In this document: one piece after another, positions 1 to 11,030 of the stretch
How positions within the stretch are numbered: position 1 is the first letter of the stretch
Layout of the letters: each line of letters opens with the position of its first letter
Source: Nicotiana tabacum
Taxonomy: Eukaryota > Streptophyta > Magnoliopsida > Solanales > Solanaceae
Assembly (NCBI RefSeq): GCF_000715075.1
Contig: NC_134089.1
Span: 67,066,697-67,130,696 of the forward strand
DNA: 64,000 nt
Direction of reading: 5' to 3'
Notes under the pieces: generated by a model
Seen by the model: only the letters and a program-made list of their open reading frames with translations
Told to the model about the DNA's origin: nothing
Databases searched by the model: none
Program-made: the position numbers and the translations under genes

Positions 1-3000
1 ACTATTGCTTTAGATGCCCTGATTACAGGTATTGTCTCAGTTTGTCACAGAGATGCATCTGTGTTATTTGATTATGGTTCCACTTTTTCATATGTGTCAT
101 CATATTTTGCTCGTTATTTGGATACGCCCCGTGAGTCTCTTGTTTTATCTATTCGTGTATCTACTCAGGTGGCCGATACTATTATTATGGACTGTTTATA
201 TCAGTCATATGTGGTGACTATTGGGGGTCTGGAGATCCGAATAGACCTTTTGTTGCTTTTCATGGTGGACTTTGATGTTATATTAGGCATGGATTGTCTA
301 TCTCTGTGTCGTGCTATATTAGACTATCATGCTAAGCCAATGACGTTGGTTATGCCGGGTGTGTCACGGATTGAGTGGTGAGGTTCGACTGATTTTGTTC
401 CTAGTAGGGTGATTTCATTTCTGAAGCCCAGCGGATGTTAGGGAAAGGTTGTCTTTCATACTTAGCTTTTGTAAGGGACGTCAGTGCAGAGACTTATAGT
501 ATTGATTCTGTTCCAGTAGTGAAGGACTTTTTGGATGTATTTCCTGCAGACCTGTCGGGCATGTCACCGGACAGGGACATTGACTTTGGTATTGATTTGG
601 TGTCAGACACTCATCCTATTTCTATTCTACCGTATTGTATGGAATCGACGGAGTTGGAGGAATTGAAGGAGTAGCTTCAGGAACTCCTTGATAAAGGGTT
701 TACTCGGCCTGGTGTGTCGCCTTGGGGTGCGCCTATTTTGTTTGTGAAGAAGAAGGATGGCACGATGAGGATGTGCATTGATTACAAGCAGTTGAACAAA
801 GTTACAATCAAGAACAAGTATCATTTGCCTCGTATTGATGATTTATTTGACCAGCTTCAGGGAGCGAGAGTGTTCTCCAATATTGATCTCCGGTCAGGGT
901 ATCACCAGTTGAAGATCAGGGACTCGGATATTATTAAGATGACTTTCAGGAACCGATATGGTCATTATGAGTTCCCTGTGATGTCTTTTGGGCTGATCAA
1001 TGCCCCAACAATGTTCATGCATTTGATGAATTGCGTGTTTCGGCCTTATCTCAACTCGTTTGTGATTGTTTTCATTGATGATATTCTGGTGTACTCGCAT
1101 AGTCAGGAGGACCATACTAAGCATTAGAGAGTTGTGTTACAGCGATTGAGAGAGGAGAAGTTTTATGCAAAGTTCTCCAAGTGTGAGTTTTGGCTAAATT
1201 CAGTGGCTTTCTTGGGGCACGTGGTATCTAGTGAGGGTATTCAAGTTGATCCAAAGAAGATAGAGGCGGTTTAGAGTTGGCCCAGACCATCCTCAGCCAT
1301 AGAGATTCACAGCTTTCTTGGTTTGGTAGGTTATTACGGTCGGTTCGTTCAGGGATTTTCATCTATTGCATCACCTTTGACCAAATTGACCCAAAAGGTG
1401 CTCCATTCAGGTAGTCAAATGAGCGTGAGGCAAGCTTTCAGAAGCTCAAGACTGCCTTGACCACAACTCCAGTGTTAGTTTTGCCATCAGCTTCAGGTTC
1501 ACATACAGTATATTATGATGCTTTCAGAGTTGGTATTGGGTGTGTGTTGATGCAGGAGGGTAGAGTGATTGCTTATGCTTCTCGTCAGTTGAAGACCCAT
1601 GAGAAGAACTACCCTGTCCATGATTTGGAGTTGGCCGCCATTGTTCATGCATTGAAGATTTGGAGGCATTATCTCTATGGTGTGTCTTGTGAGGTGTTTA
1701 CTGATCATCGTAGCCTCTAGCACTTGTTCAAGCAGAAGGATCTCAATTTGATGCAGCGGAGATGGTTGGAGTTGCTACAGGATTATGATATCACTATCTT
1801 GTATCATCTGGGAAAGGCTAATATAGTGGTCGATGCCTTGAGTAGGAAGGCGGTGAGTATGGGCAGTTTGGCATATATTCCTGTTGGGGAGAGACCTCTT
1901 GTAGTTGATGTTCAGGCCTTGACCAATCGGTTTGTGAGGTTGGATATTTCGGAGTCCAGTCGGGTCTTGGCTTGTGTGGTTTCTCGGTCTTCCTTGTTTG
2001 ATCACATTAGAGAGTGCCAGTATGATGATCCTCATTTGCTTGTCCTAAAGGATAGAGTTTAGCACGACGATGCCAGAGATGTGACTATTGGTAATGATGG
2101 GGTATTGGGAATGTAGGGTCGGATATGTGTGCCCAATGTGGATGGACTTCGGGAGTTGATGCTAGAGGAGGCTCATAGCTCGCGGTATTCTACCCATCCG
2201 GGTGCCGCAAAGATGTATCAGGATTTGAGACAACACTATTGGTGGAGGAGAATGAAGAAGGATATTGTGGGATTTGTAGCTCGGTGTCTCAATTTTCAGC
2301 AAGTGCAATTTAAGCATCAGAGATCGGGTGGCTTTCTTCTGCGGTTAGATATTCCAGAGTGGAAGTGGGAGCGAACCACTATGGATTTCGAAGTTGGGAT
2401 CCCACAGACTTTGAGGAAATTCAATGCTATTTGGGTGATTGTGGATTGGCTGACCAAGTCCGTGCACTTCATTCTTATGTGTACTACCTATTCTTCGGAG
2501 CGGATAGCTGGGATTTATATCTGCGAGATTGTTTGCCTGCATGGGGTTCCAATTTCCATCATTTCAGATAGAGGAACTTAGTTCACTTTGCAGTTTTGGA
2601 GAGCCGTGCAGAGAGAGTTAGGTACTCAGGTCGAGTTGAGCACAACTTTTCACCCTCAGACGAACGGGCAATCCGAGCGTACTATTCAGATATTTGAGGA
2701 CATGTTGCGCGCTTGTGTCATTGATTTTGGGGGTTCATGGGATCAGTTTCTATCGCTCGCGGAGTTTTCCTATAGCAACAGTTATTAGTCGATTATTCAT
2801 ATGGCTCCATATGAGGCTTTATATAGGAGACGGTGTAGATCTACAGTAGGATGGTTTGAGCTGGGCGAGGCTAGGCTTTTGGGGACAGACTTAGTACATG
2901 ATGCTTTGGACAAGGTGAGAGTGATTCAGGAGCTGCTTCATACAATGCAATCGAGACAGAAGAGTTATGCTGACAGGAAGGTTCGTGGTGTGTCCTACAT

Positions 3001-3150
3001 GGTTGGGGAGAGGGTTCTACTGAAGGTTTCACCCATAAAGGGTGTTATGAGATTTGGGAAGAAGGGTAAATTGAGTCCATTGTTCATTGGTCCTTTTGAG
3101 GTGCTTTGAAGGATTGGAGAGGTGGCATTTGAGGTTCTACTGAAGGTTTC
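1..3150 (+). pseudogene. Ty3/gypsy (Tekay-type chromovirus) pol, decayed
   Basis: Remnant of a retrotransposon polyprotein that entered the window already inside the protease. Read in order: aspartic protease (61-380; the active site reads D-Y-G-S-T, and LGMDCLS lies further on), reverse transcriptase (about 520-1250; [13 protein letters not shown] and the catalytic FIDDILVYS near 1070-1100), RNase H (1457-1850), integrase zinc finger (2160-2310; the second Cys of the HHCC finger is replaced by Phe) and integrase core (2350-2790; D of TMDF, D of ISDRG and E of GQSERT are all still visible), then the linker to about 3110. The frame is broken by stops near 378, 672, 1126, 1273, 1718, 2060, 2579 and 2787 and by a frameshift near 1410. 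Many stops look like C-to-T or G-to-A changes, as expected from methylated-cytosine decay. Family assignment is by motif recognition; Tekay rather than another chromovirus is likely but not certain. Confidence 0.9.
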
Positions 3151-3837
3151 ACCCTGACTGGTCGTTTCATGAGTTACCGCTTTATTTTCCTCGTTTCTGC
3201 TTCCCTATGTGTTGTTCAACTATATTTCATCTTATTGTGTTGGTTGGTTTGGATTCGGAGTGGTCTTGGAGTGAAATTAAACACTTAGTCTCTTATTTAG
3301 AAGCTTTAGTTGGAAAAGTCAACCGGAAGTTGACTTGTGAGTAAATGATCTCGGAATTTGGTTTTTATGGTTTGAATAACTTCGTTAGTTGATTTGGGAC
3401 TTAGGATCGTGTGCGGAATGTAATTTGGAGGTTCGTGGTAGATTTAGGCTTGAATTGGCGAAATTGGAAATTTGGCATTTTTCGATCGACAATGGAAATC
3501 TTGATATTGGGGTCGGAATGGAATTCCAAAAATTGGAGTAGGTCTGCTGTGTCATTTGTGACGTGTGCGCAAAATTTCAGGTCATTCAGATGAGGTTTGA
3601 TAGGTTTTTGGATCAATTATAGAATTCGGAAGTTTGAAAATCCTTAGGCTTGAATCCGATGGTGATTTGGTATTTCGATGTTGTTTTAAGTGATCCGAGG
3701 GTTGGTATGAATTTGAATGATGATATGTGACTTGTTCATATTTTTGGTTGAGATCCCAGGGGCCTCGGGATGAATTCGGAAGGTTGTTGGAAAGATTGGA
3801 ATTGAGATTGACCATCTTCAGCTGTTGTTCCTGTCAT

Positions 3838-4071
3838 AACCACACATGCGGATTGGGGACCGCAGGAGCAAATAAAGGGCCGTAGATGCGTCAGATGTTG
3901 AGAAGGACAGAAACTGCAGATGCAGTGAGGTGAGCGCACCTGCGAGGACGCATGTGCGGGTAATTGAACGCAAACGTGGTTTTGGGCGGATAAGTGATTT
4001 CCGTATGTGCTACCTGTTGTACTGCAGGTGCGGTCGCGTAGGTGCAAGTTTGGGGCCGCTGGTGCGGAAAT
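3838..4071. repeat. GC-rich degenerate word array in LTR A
   Basis: Irregularly spaced variants of a 10-12 bp word (ACCTGCGG, GATGCG, GCAGGTGCGG, CATGTGCGG) on both strands inside otherwise AT-rich LTR. The same position in the sibling LTRs 1 and 2 carries a cleaner version. Confidence 0.7.
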
Positions 4072-5058
4072 GCCTTGGCAGAAACTACATAAGCATTCCT
4101 TCGTGAATTTTTGCCCATTTCTACCATTTTTGAGACGGGATTGGAGCTTTTGGAGGGTTTTGAATAGGGAATCAATGGGTTTTTCATTGAGATAAGTTTC
4201 TTGAACCTAGAAACTCGATTTTATGGTGATTTTCAGTTGCTTAAGCATGTAATTTGTGGGACTTAAGGGTGAAAATTTGAAAAATTAGGGCTTGAAATTG
4301 GAGAGTTAAAATTGGGGATTTGAGGGGCCATTTGAGGTCCGATTTTGATGTTTTTGGTATGTATAAATGCGTGAGAGGATAAGGATTCTAGTCCTGTAAT
4401 TTTTATCGTATTTCGAGATGTGGGGTCGGGGTCGGGTTTGACCAATTTCGGGATTTTGAGTTTAATTTGATAATTTTTGTGTGGGCTTTGTCCTTTTGGT
4501 TTGTATTGACGTTATAATTCTGATTTTGAATAGATTCGGGATGATTTGAGTCTGAGTCGAGAGGCAAGGGCATTGCAGAGTAGATTTTCGTCCAATTTGA
4601 GGTAAGTAACGATTGTAAATCTAGACTTGAAGGTATGAAACCCCAGAATTTCGTACTGTTTTGATAAATGAGGTGACGCACATGCTAGGTGACGGCGTGT
4701 GGGCGTGCACCCGTAGGAATTGTTACTTGGTCCTTCCCGTGGAATTTGTAGAGTTGCATATCTTGATAAACTCTCTATATGACATCTATGTGTTTTAGAA
4801 ATGAATATGTTAATTTGGGCTGAATGCCATGTTTGGGGCATTGTGCCGAGCTGTTTGGACTGTTAGGGGTATTTTACTACTTTTCTCACACTGTTTTGAT
4901 TCGAAAATATATCCTCAGTCATGTTTTTACCTGTTTATTGTTTAATTCAGTTCATTACTCTATTTTCAAATATATGAAAACTGTTTGCGCTGAGTTCCCT
5001 GATTTTCAATAAAATGCCCGAGTGGTTATGAGGTTAATGACTGAGAGAGGTCGGGATC

Positions 5059-5245
5059 GGGCTGCACACCACAACAATACTTATATGGATCAGGCTGCAT
5101 GCCGCAACAATATATATATATTGGATCCGGCTGCGCGCCGTAGCGATATAGCGCTTGGGCTGTAGGAGCCCCTCCTGAGTCTGCACACCCCTAGTGAGCG
5201 CGGGTACCTAGTATGATGGTATTGGGCTGCACGCCACAACGGTTA
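5059..5245 (+). repeat. GGCTGC-type subrepeats in LTR A
   Basis: Four imperfect units beginning near 5059, 5092, 5129 and 5225, each with a core like GGCTGCACGCCACAAC followed in three of them by a TATA-rich spacer. Remnants of the same block occur in reverse complement in the other LTRs of this family (about 30780-30930, 33290-33370, 40380-40450). Confidence 0.65.
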
Positions 5246-6023
5246 TTATTATGAGATATCTATTGAGCGGGAGTGCTGAGTGTGAGTACTGATGTACGAG
5301 AGTTGAGTCACGAGTGACCGAGATGCTTGACCGAGGGGCTATACTTATGAGTGATATTTGCCCGAGGGGCTTGTTTATGAAATTACTGATTTCACTCTTC
5401 TTTATACTGAGCCTTTATTGTAAAATGTTGAATAAAAGTTTTCAACGAACTTTCGTTGAAACTGGAGTTTTTACGAGATATTCGGTAATTGAACTACAGA
5501 TTTTGACTTTCATATTTCTATTGAGATTCTATGTCAGAGTATGTACATGATTTTAAATGCTCGTCACTGCACTCAGTCTTTATTTACTTTGGTTACTTAC
5601 TGAGTTGGCGTACTCACGTTACTCCCTGCACCTTGTGTGCAGATCTAGGTGCCAGAGCCTCCGAGTGAGAGTTGTTTGTTGCCTTCAGAGTATTATCCAA
5701 AGATTGCATGGTAGCTACATGGCGTTTGCAGCCGTGCCTTTCTCTTTCCTATCCTGAGTATTTTATATTCCAGTCTTATCTTGTTTTAAGCAAATAGTGT
5801 TGGGTTGTATTTAGTGGCTCATGACTAGTGACACCAGAATCGGGCTGTGTTGATATATTTACGTACTTGTTTCCGCGTATTTTTGATATATTAAAATGAG
5901 AGATTTGAGATTTATCTGATTAGAAAGTGAATTTACAAAAGAACTCGGCGTGGTTAATGTAGAATATGCTTGCGTAGTACTGTGATAGGCACCATCACGA
6001 CCGGGTGGTTTAAGGTCATGACA

Positions 6024-6920
6024 CTATGATATCAAGAAACCTACAAACTTTCCCAAGGCTATGCCAAAAAGGCATTTCTTGGGGTTTAATTTCGTTTCGT
6101 ACTATCTTATTATATCGAAAACTTCATTTAGGTGATTGGTATGATCCTCTACCTTCATGGACTTGAACAACATGTCATCGATATACACCTCTATGGTTTT
6201 GCTGAGTTGTTCTTTGAACATTTTTGTGACCAACCTTTGATAGGTAGCCCCCGCATTCTTCAACCCAAATGGCGTGTCCCTATAACAATATGTTCCCTTG
6301 TGGGTGATAAACATGGTTTTCTCTTGGTCCTCTTCCTCCATGAGTATTTGGTTGTAACCTGAGTAGGCATCTAGGAAACTTAACAGCTCGTGCCCGGCCA
6401 TTGCGTCGATGAATTGGTCGATGTGTGGAAGTGGGAATGAACCTTTTGGGCTTGCTTTGTTTAGGTTTGTGAAGTCCACACACATTCTCCATTTGCCGTT
6501 TTTCTTTCTGACCATCACTACATTGGCTATCCATTTGGGGTACTTTGCCTCCCTGGTGGAGCTGTTTGCCAATAACTTCTCCACTTCTTTGTGGATGGCC
6601 TCATTGATAACGAGGTTCAAATTTCGTCAGACCTACCTTATCGGGGGGTAGAAGGGGTAGATATTCAACTTGTGTGTGGTGATTTCTTTGGAGATACCTA
6701 GCATGTCTGCATGACTAAAAGCAAACAAATCTGTGTTAGTTATTAAGAATTGACTAAATTTACCCGGTTCTCGGAGTTTGCAGCCGATGTAAGCCTTTTT
6801 GCTGGGGTTGCTATGATCTAGTTGAACGGGGTTGAGGTCTTCTATGGTTGATTCAGTGGCTTTGACCGGCTAGGGATCCATGATGACTTCCTTGGCTTCA
6901 CCTCATGGCGACCTCGACCC
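6024..6920 (-). pseudogene. Tat/Ogre-lineage reverse transcriptase fragment
   Basis: The minus strand encodes the segment before RT (DLFAFSHADMLGIS, then HKLNIYPFYPP) and the RT itself from about 6620 to 6102: VVMVRKKNGKWRMCVDF, FPLPHIDQFIDAMAGHELLS, SYSGYNQ-like text (AYSGYNQ) and the catalytic YIDDML near 6160. These motifs are typical of the Tat/Ogre group of Ty3/gypsy elements. The 172-codon RT stretch is open, but stops occur upstream near 6630-6650. No LTR, PBS or integrase belonging to it is present here. Its right side gives way to unrecognised sequence (6920-7086) before copy C. The Tat-type gag at 53.7-55.2 kb belongs to the same broad lineage but to a separate insertion. Confidence 0.85.
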
Positions 6921-7086
6921 TGCTGATTGTTATGCTTCTTTTTCCTTTTCTTTCTTTTATTGAGTTTTTGTGTTGTCCATGGCGATTCGGTAGCATTCCC
7001 AGAATGTACGTTGTTCCCCTCGTATGATGAATATTCCCCAAGGTGTCGGGAATTTGATCACTTGGTATAAATTGGAGGGGATGATG
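6921..7086. other. Unassigned sequence between two elements
   Basis: About 165 bp with no recognisable domain, RNA gene or repeat boundary. It ends where the LTR terminus TGTTGCTCCC of copy C starts. Confidence 0.4.
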
Positions 7087-7929
7087 TTGCTCCCAAACGC
7101 ACATGCAAGTATACGTGGTCGACAAGTAATATAGGATTGTAAGTCCAGATATCGTACCCACAGGGACTTGTGGTTAACTATCAACTAAATTAAACCAAAC
7201 AATTAATCTATTCAAGAGAATCCCAAAGTATGAATATTTAACTAAAATTAATCTACAGTAATAATTAAGAGATTGAAGAAAATAACGGCAAACTTAAAGA
7301 CGAATTCAATGTGAGTGAATATTCTAGAGCTATGGATAAGCTAACAACCCCGTTGAGTTTTCCACTTAAATCGTCTAATTAATTTATCTGGTTTATTGAT
7401 TGACGGGGTTAATATTGCTTGTAGCCTTCTCCCGAAGTACAACTCGCCTATTCAAGCTAACCTAACGCCTATATTCCTATGGAATTTGGATTAACAAGAA
7501 CACATTTATAATTCATATATAGTAACCAAGCAAGGCGATTAGGTATATTCCTATCCTAATAGCAAATCCGCCCTCCCCCCCTAGAGTTAAGATCTTACTC
7601 TACTCAATCTTATATGCAATCTAGAATTCCCTTTCCGGAGTTCAATCCTAGATTCGTAGATAGTATTCAATTGGTGATCAAACAATCAAATAATTAAGTG
7701 CAAGATTGAATAAATAAACCAATATGATAAAATAATAAGAACAATTCAAGCTGCAAACTAAAACGTTCATGTAGCACCCAAACTCTAGAACTAACGAACT
7801 ATGAAATTAAAGGAAGAGAAGCGAAGAGAAGAAAAACTAGTTAGAAGCCTCCTTCAAACGTGATGTGTATTCCTCCACGTGAATTCTCCTTCAAAATATG
7901 TTAGATATCCTCCAAATTAGGTTTAGGAT
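7087..7929 (-). mobile_element. Truncated 3' LTR of Athila-like non-autonomous copy C
   Basis: On the minus strand this is the last ~840 bp of an LTR ending GGGAGCAACA at 7087. It is highly similar to the D LTR (46232-46929 continued at 53233-53380). It stops at 7930 exactly before the TATA box of the D LTR would appear, so this copy has lost its promoter and word array. Confidence 0.85.
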
Positions 7930-8083
7930 CCCTTGTGTGGGTACCTCACACTTAGTTTCAATCACCTGCTCGCTTTTGCACATGCCTATTGTCTTTGACT
8001 TCATGCTCCTACTCGTACAAAACACAAAAACAACACTACAATGATAACACAATAAAAAAATAAACAAAAAGAAAAAAAATAGA

Positions 8084-8131
8084 ATTGGGTTGCCTCCCAA
8101 CAAGCGCTTGATTTAACGTCGCGGCACGATG
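8084..8131 (-). ncRNA. Conserved double-hairpin cassette (copy C)
   Basis: On the minus strand, 8 nt after the ORF stop codon (8140-8142), the sequence can form hairpin 1 (TCGT-GCC-GCGA core), then a palindromic AAGCGCTT, then hairpin 2 (stem GTTGGG/CCCAAT with a G-U closing pair). The same cassette follows the last internal ORF in D, F and G. The structure is inferred from pairing and covariation, not measured. Confidence 0.6.
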
Positions 8132-8139
8132 TCATCCTT

Positions 8140-9050
8140 TCACCACTTTTCCTTCCACTTTGAGGATATGAATTGCGCCCCCAATTTTGCATCAATTTTT
8201 CTGTCACGTTCATGGGGCGATGGTGTGAAAATAGAGGAACCAAGCAATAGATATAGCATCTTGCACTTCTTGGCCCTTAAGTGAGGAATGTCGTTTTGCC
8301 TTTTTGGTATTGCAAATTTTAGAATATAAGGGTCTTGTTCTTCATCAATACATCTCTCCAAAGGCTCGATATCCATATCTCCATCCAAACATAATGTAGA
8401 AAAATGTGTATAATGAGGTCCAACACGCCCCAACTCCAAAACTGCATTATTTTTGACATCCACAATAATGTATACTTCCTCAACCTCAGCATCACCCAAA
8501 AGAACATGGTCTAATAATTGGTATTATAGTTTTAGCTCCTCAATTTGACCTAAAAGATCTTTTTCAGCTTCACATAACTCATCACTAAATTGTTGGGCAT
8601 TAGACGCATCAACATTTGCACTCAATTGAGCCTCCAAGTCGCGAATAGAAGTTCCAAATTGGTCGATCTCTTGTCCCAGTTTAGCTCTTCCTTCTATTAA
8701 TTGTTGCATCTCATTCTTAATTTTCTCATAGAAACCTCCATATTCCTCTAATAATTTCATGTGCATATCAAGAATGCGAACATCATGTTCCACATCATCC
8801 AATTCGTTACTCTTGTCAAACTTACAAGAATTATTAGAATCAACATAAGAAGGGATTGGAGTAGGATAACAACACTTAGGACAATTATTCTAATTACCAC
8901 CACAAATAGTACAGGATTGAGATGGTGCACACAACTCGGTATTGGGAATATTTTGACAATAGTGCCATAAGTGGGTCCTTTACAATATGGACAAGGATCA
9001 CAGAAACAAGAATACTTACTATCGCATCACTTTTTGTTCAAAGATGCCAT
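8140..9050 (-). pseudogene. Unknown Cys-rich/coiled-coil ORF of copy C
   Basis: The only reading frame of this element family. It runs from an ATG at 9048-9050, about 85 nt after the PBS, to a TGA at 8140-8142. The N-terminal third is Cys-rich (FCDPCPYCK, then SCTICGGN and NNCPKCC). The middle is a heptad-like helical stretch rich in E, K, L and Q (MKLLEEYGGF, QQLIEGRAKLGQEIDQF, IRDLEAQLS). The C-terminal part holds EVEEVYIIVDVKNNAVLELG and PLERCIDEEQDPYILKF. A TGA after codon 7, a frame change after the first Cys cluster and a TAG after CGGN are shared with copy D. A TAA near 8524-8526 is private to C. I do not recognise the protein; position after the PBS would fit a gag-like role, but no capsid motif or standard CCHC knuckle is visible. 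Confidence 0.6.
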
Positions 9051-9134
9051 ATAAAAAAAATACTAACTACACTGCACTAAAATTAAATAGATAAAAAGTA
9101 AAAATCTAATCTAGTAAAATAATTAATTTCTAAG

Positions 9135-9152
9135 TCCCCGGCAACGGCGCCA
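9135..9152 (-). promoter_or_regulatory. Primer binding site of copy C
   Basis: The minus strand reads TGGCGCCGTTGCCGGGGA, the PBS sequence typical of Athila-type elements, 6 nt from the LTR terminus. D has the same 18 nt. Confidence 0.85.
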
Positions 9153-9158
9153 AAAACT

Positions 9159-9184
9159 TGTTGCTCCCAAATGCACACACAAGT
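9159..9184 (-). mobile_element. Stub of the 5' LTR of copy C
   Basis: Only the last ~26 bp of the 5' LTR remain (TGTTGCTCCC on the plus strand). From 9185 the sequence no longer matches the D LTR. Confidence 0.75.
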
Positions 9185-10365
9185 CTAGACATGTGATTTT
9201 TGACCCTCCTCGAGATGTATTTTATATTTTAGCATGTAAATATTTAATTTAGGCCTAATATCGTTATTTCAACTAATTTTGACTCTTTTACTTTATTTTA
9301 TTAAAAAATAAAAATTAGAAAAAATAGTTTCATTAATGTTTTGTAGTCATTTTTAATCTTGAAAAATATCAAAAATAGTTTTGTTTTAATGGTCAATCTT
9401 ATTTTAACAGTTATTTTACTTAAGTAGGACTAATTAATAAACGAGGTCGTATTTTAGTCTCTTTCGCGGAGAAAGAATAAAACTTGGGCTCGAGCAACCT
9501 ATTTTTAGGCCTAATTTTGGACCTAGCCCATAATTCCCAAGCCCATAATTCCTAGGCCCATACCCCTTAACCTAAAAAACCTACAAATACCTAGACCTAG
9601 AATCTACAATAGAATATAGTCCTACGCCTAAAAAACAGATACAGAAAAGCATCCGCCATTTTTCCATGGAGCTTGGACGCAAACATATCTAGACAAAAAA
9701 AGAAGCTGTTGTTTCTTCTTCTTAAAAAAAAATAGTCCTAAGACCAAGGAGCTTCAGCAGCTAGAACACTAAGGAAGCCCACCCCCCACGTAGCTTCTCC
9801 ATCGTCTTCTTCATGGAGATAGCAAGAAAACTCCATTGAAGCTCCCCGCCATCGCCGACCAGCGACAACCAACAAGCAGCTGCTACTGCTTCTTTAACTC
9901 ACTCATGACTAAAACAACAACCAGAACGCAACCTTCTCTCTCATTTTTTCTGTCGCTCCTCCGTCGCCGGCGAGGTTCCTGTGCCGTCGAGGTTGTGTTC
10001 GAGTTCCGTCGTGGATCGCAGTCGGATTTGTTGTAGGTCCTTCAAAGGAGGTTCTTCTTATTTAATCTAAAGATTTGTTATTAAAGTCATCTTATTCCTT
10101 ACTTATTCAATATTGTTACATGCTTGTTTTGTTTTGATGTTTAAGTATTTCAAGCTAGATTCGTTTATGCATTCTTTATTACTCCAAATTTGTTTATTGA
10201 TATTTTGGTAGTCTCAGAAATGGGAATTTTGATCCTACATACACATGCTGAGTCCAAGAGTACAGTCCTTTTAAGTTTGATTTAAATTTCAATATATTAA
10301 TAGCAAAAACAAGATAAATTGATCTGAAGTCCTACCGAAATAAGTTTGATGATATAAGAAAATAC
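9185..10365. other. Unidentified AT-rich, LTR/leader-like sequence
   Basis: No reading frame of a known family. It starts with A/T-rich sequence, passes through a C-rich transcript-leader-like stretch (9540-9620) and a region that can encode a short Arg-rich frame (9836-10036) without recognisable domains. It may be LTR plus untranslated leader of another retroelement. I cannot place its ends. Confidence 0.35.
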
Positions 10366-10368
10366 TTG

Positions 10369-10580
10369 TTAAAGGAACGAGCTCGTTATCTTAGAAAAAT
10401 TGATCTAAAATGTATAAGGGATATTCAGAACTACTTAATGCGTTGGAAAACAGGTTCAAACTCAACATAGGTGAATATTCAGAAAGGGAAGGGTATAAAG
10501 GGTCAGAATTTGCACCTGCTTACGAAGTTAAAGATGGTGACTTAATGCTTGTTGGTGATGTTCCATGTGATGAAAATCTC
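10369..10580 (+). pseudogene. Aux/IAA domain III-IV (PB1) gene fragment
   Basis: Translation gives the start of domain III (ARYLRKIDLK, about 10377-10409), then after a one-base shift YKGYSELLNALENRFKLNIG, EYSEREGYKGSEFAPAYE and KDGDLMLVGDVPC ending near 10578. These are the hallmark residues of auxin-response repressors: the YLRKxDLK lysine face and the domain IV acidic DGDxMLVGDVPW patch, here with Trp changed to Cys. Sequence after GDVPC is unrelated, so the similarity stops at or near what may be an exon boundary. Domains I and II are absent. The fragment lies between transposon remnants and is frameshifted, so it is a captured or stranded exon and not a gene. Which Aux/IAA gene it came from cannot be told here. 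Confidence 0.8.
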
Positions 10581-11030
10581 TTCATTTTTGGTTGTGATTT
10601 CTTTTTTGTACAATTAAAAACTGTAACTTCGTTCAATAAGTCAGGTGCATAAGTGATAAATGAAGTTCTACATCATTTCTCATCAAATATTTCTACAAGG
10701 AAGATCATTTAAGAACTTTAGCTCTTTTGGTTCACTTTTCTTTGTTTGATAGGCAGGACTAGATAAAGTTTTAAGATGTCGAGATGAGGTGTTTTTAATT
10801 TCGTAGTTTTCTTTAGGCGCGTTAATTAAATAAAATGTCATAGCTACGGGTACGGTTCCCGTGACGTAGTTGTGACACACAATTTCCAAACCCGGTGTGC
10901 ATTTCATGTGACCCGACTTTAATTTCCAACAAGGCTAAATACAACGTGTCGTGAACTACCGGCGCATTTCATGTAGCGTGGCTTACGATGTGTTTTAAAT
11001 AACCTTGAATTTTCCTGAAATATTAAAAGC
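10581..11030. other. Unassigned repeat-like sequence
   Basis: Contains a CG-rich patch around 10845-10880 (TACGGGTACGGTTCCCGTGA is a near-palindrome) in AT-rich DNA, probably part of another LTR or leader. There is no coding evidence. The right-hand limit is where the F element is truncated. Confidence 0.35.

Larger units (their letters stand above)
3151..6023 (+). mobile_element. 3' LTR of the Tekay-type element (LTR A)
   Basis: Homologous in reverse complement to the LTRs at 32496-35331 and 39582-42380. It begins around CTGACTGGTCGTTT (the siblings begin TGTAACGACCCGACCGGTC) and ends GGTCATGACA at 6023. The first few bases and the polypurine tract are missing because of the rearrangement at 3133-3154. 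It contains a GC-rich word array (3838-4071), a block of GGCTGC-type subrepeats (5059-5245) and scattered CCGAGGGGC words. No protein-coding gene is supported in this stretch. The open frames at 3411, 4007, 4824 and 5314 are short and share no recognisable motif. Confidence 0.85.
7930..9158 (-). mobile_element. Internal region of non-autonomous copy C
   Basis: Runs on the minus strand from the PBS through the long ORF and the hairpin cassette to a deletion junction at about 7930. It is collinear with D (45001-46231). At the junction the internal sequence and the LTR share GATCCCTT, so the rest of the element (3' untranslated region, polypurine tract and the first part of the 3' LTR) was deleted across a short microhomology. 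Confidence 0.8.

Noticed and set aside
9836..10036. 66-codon Arg-rich plus-strand frame
   Set aside because: No conserved motif and located in leader-like C/T-rich sequence; not supported as a gene.
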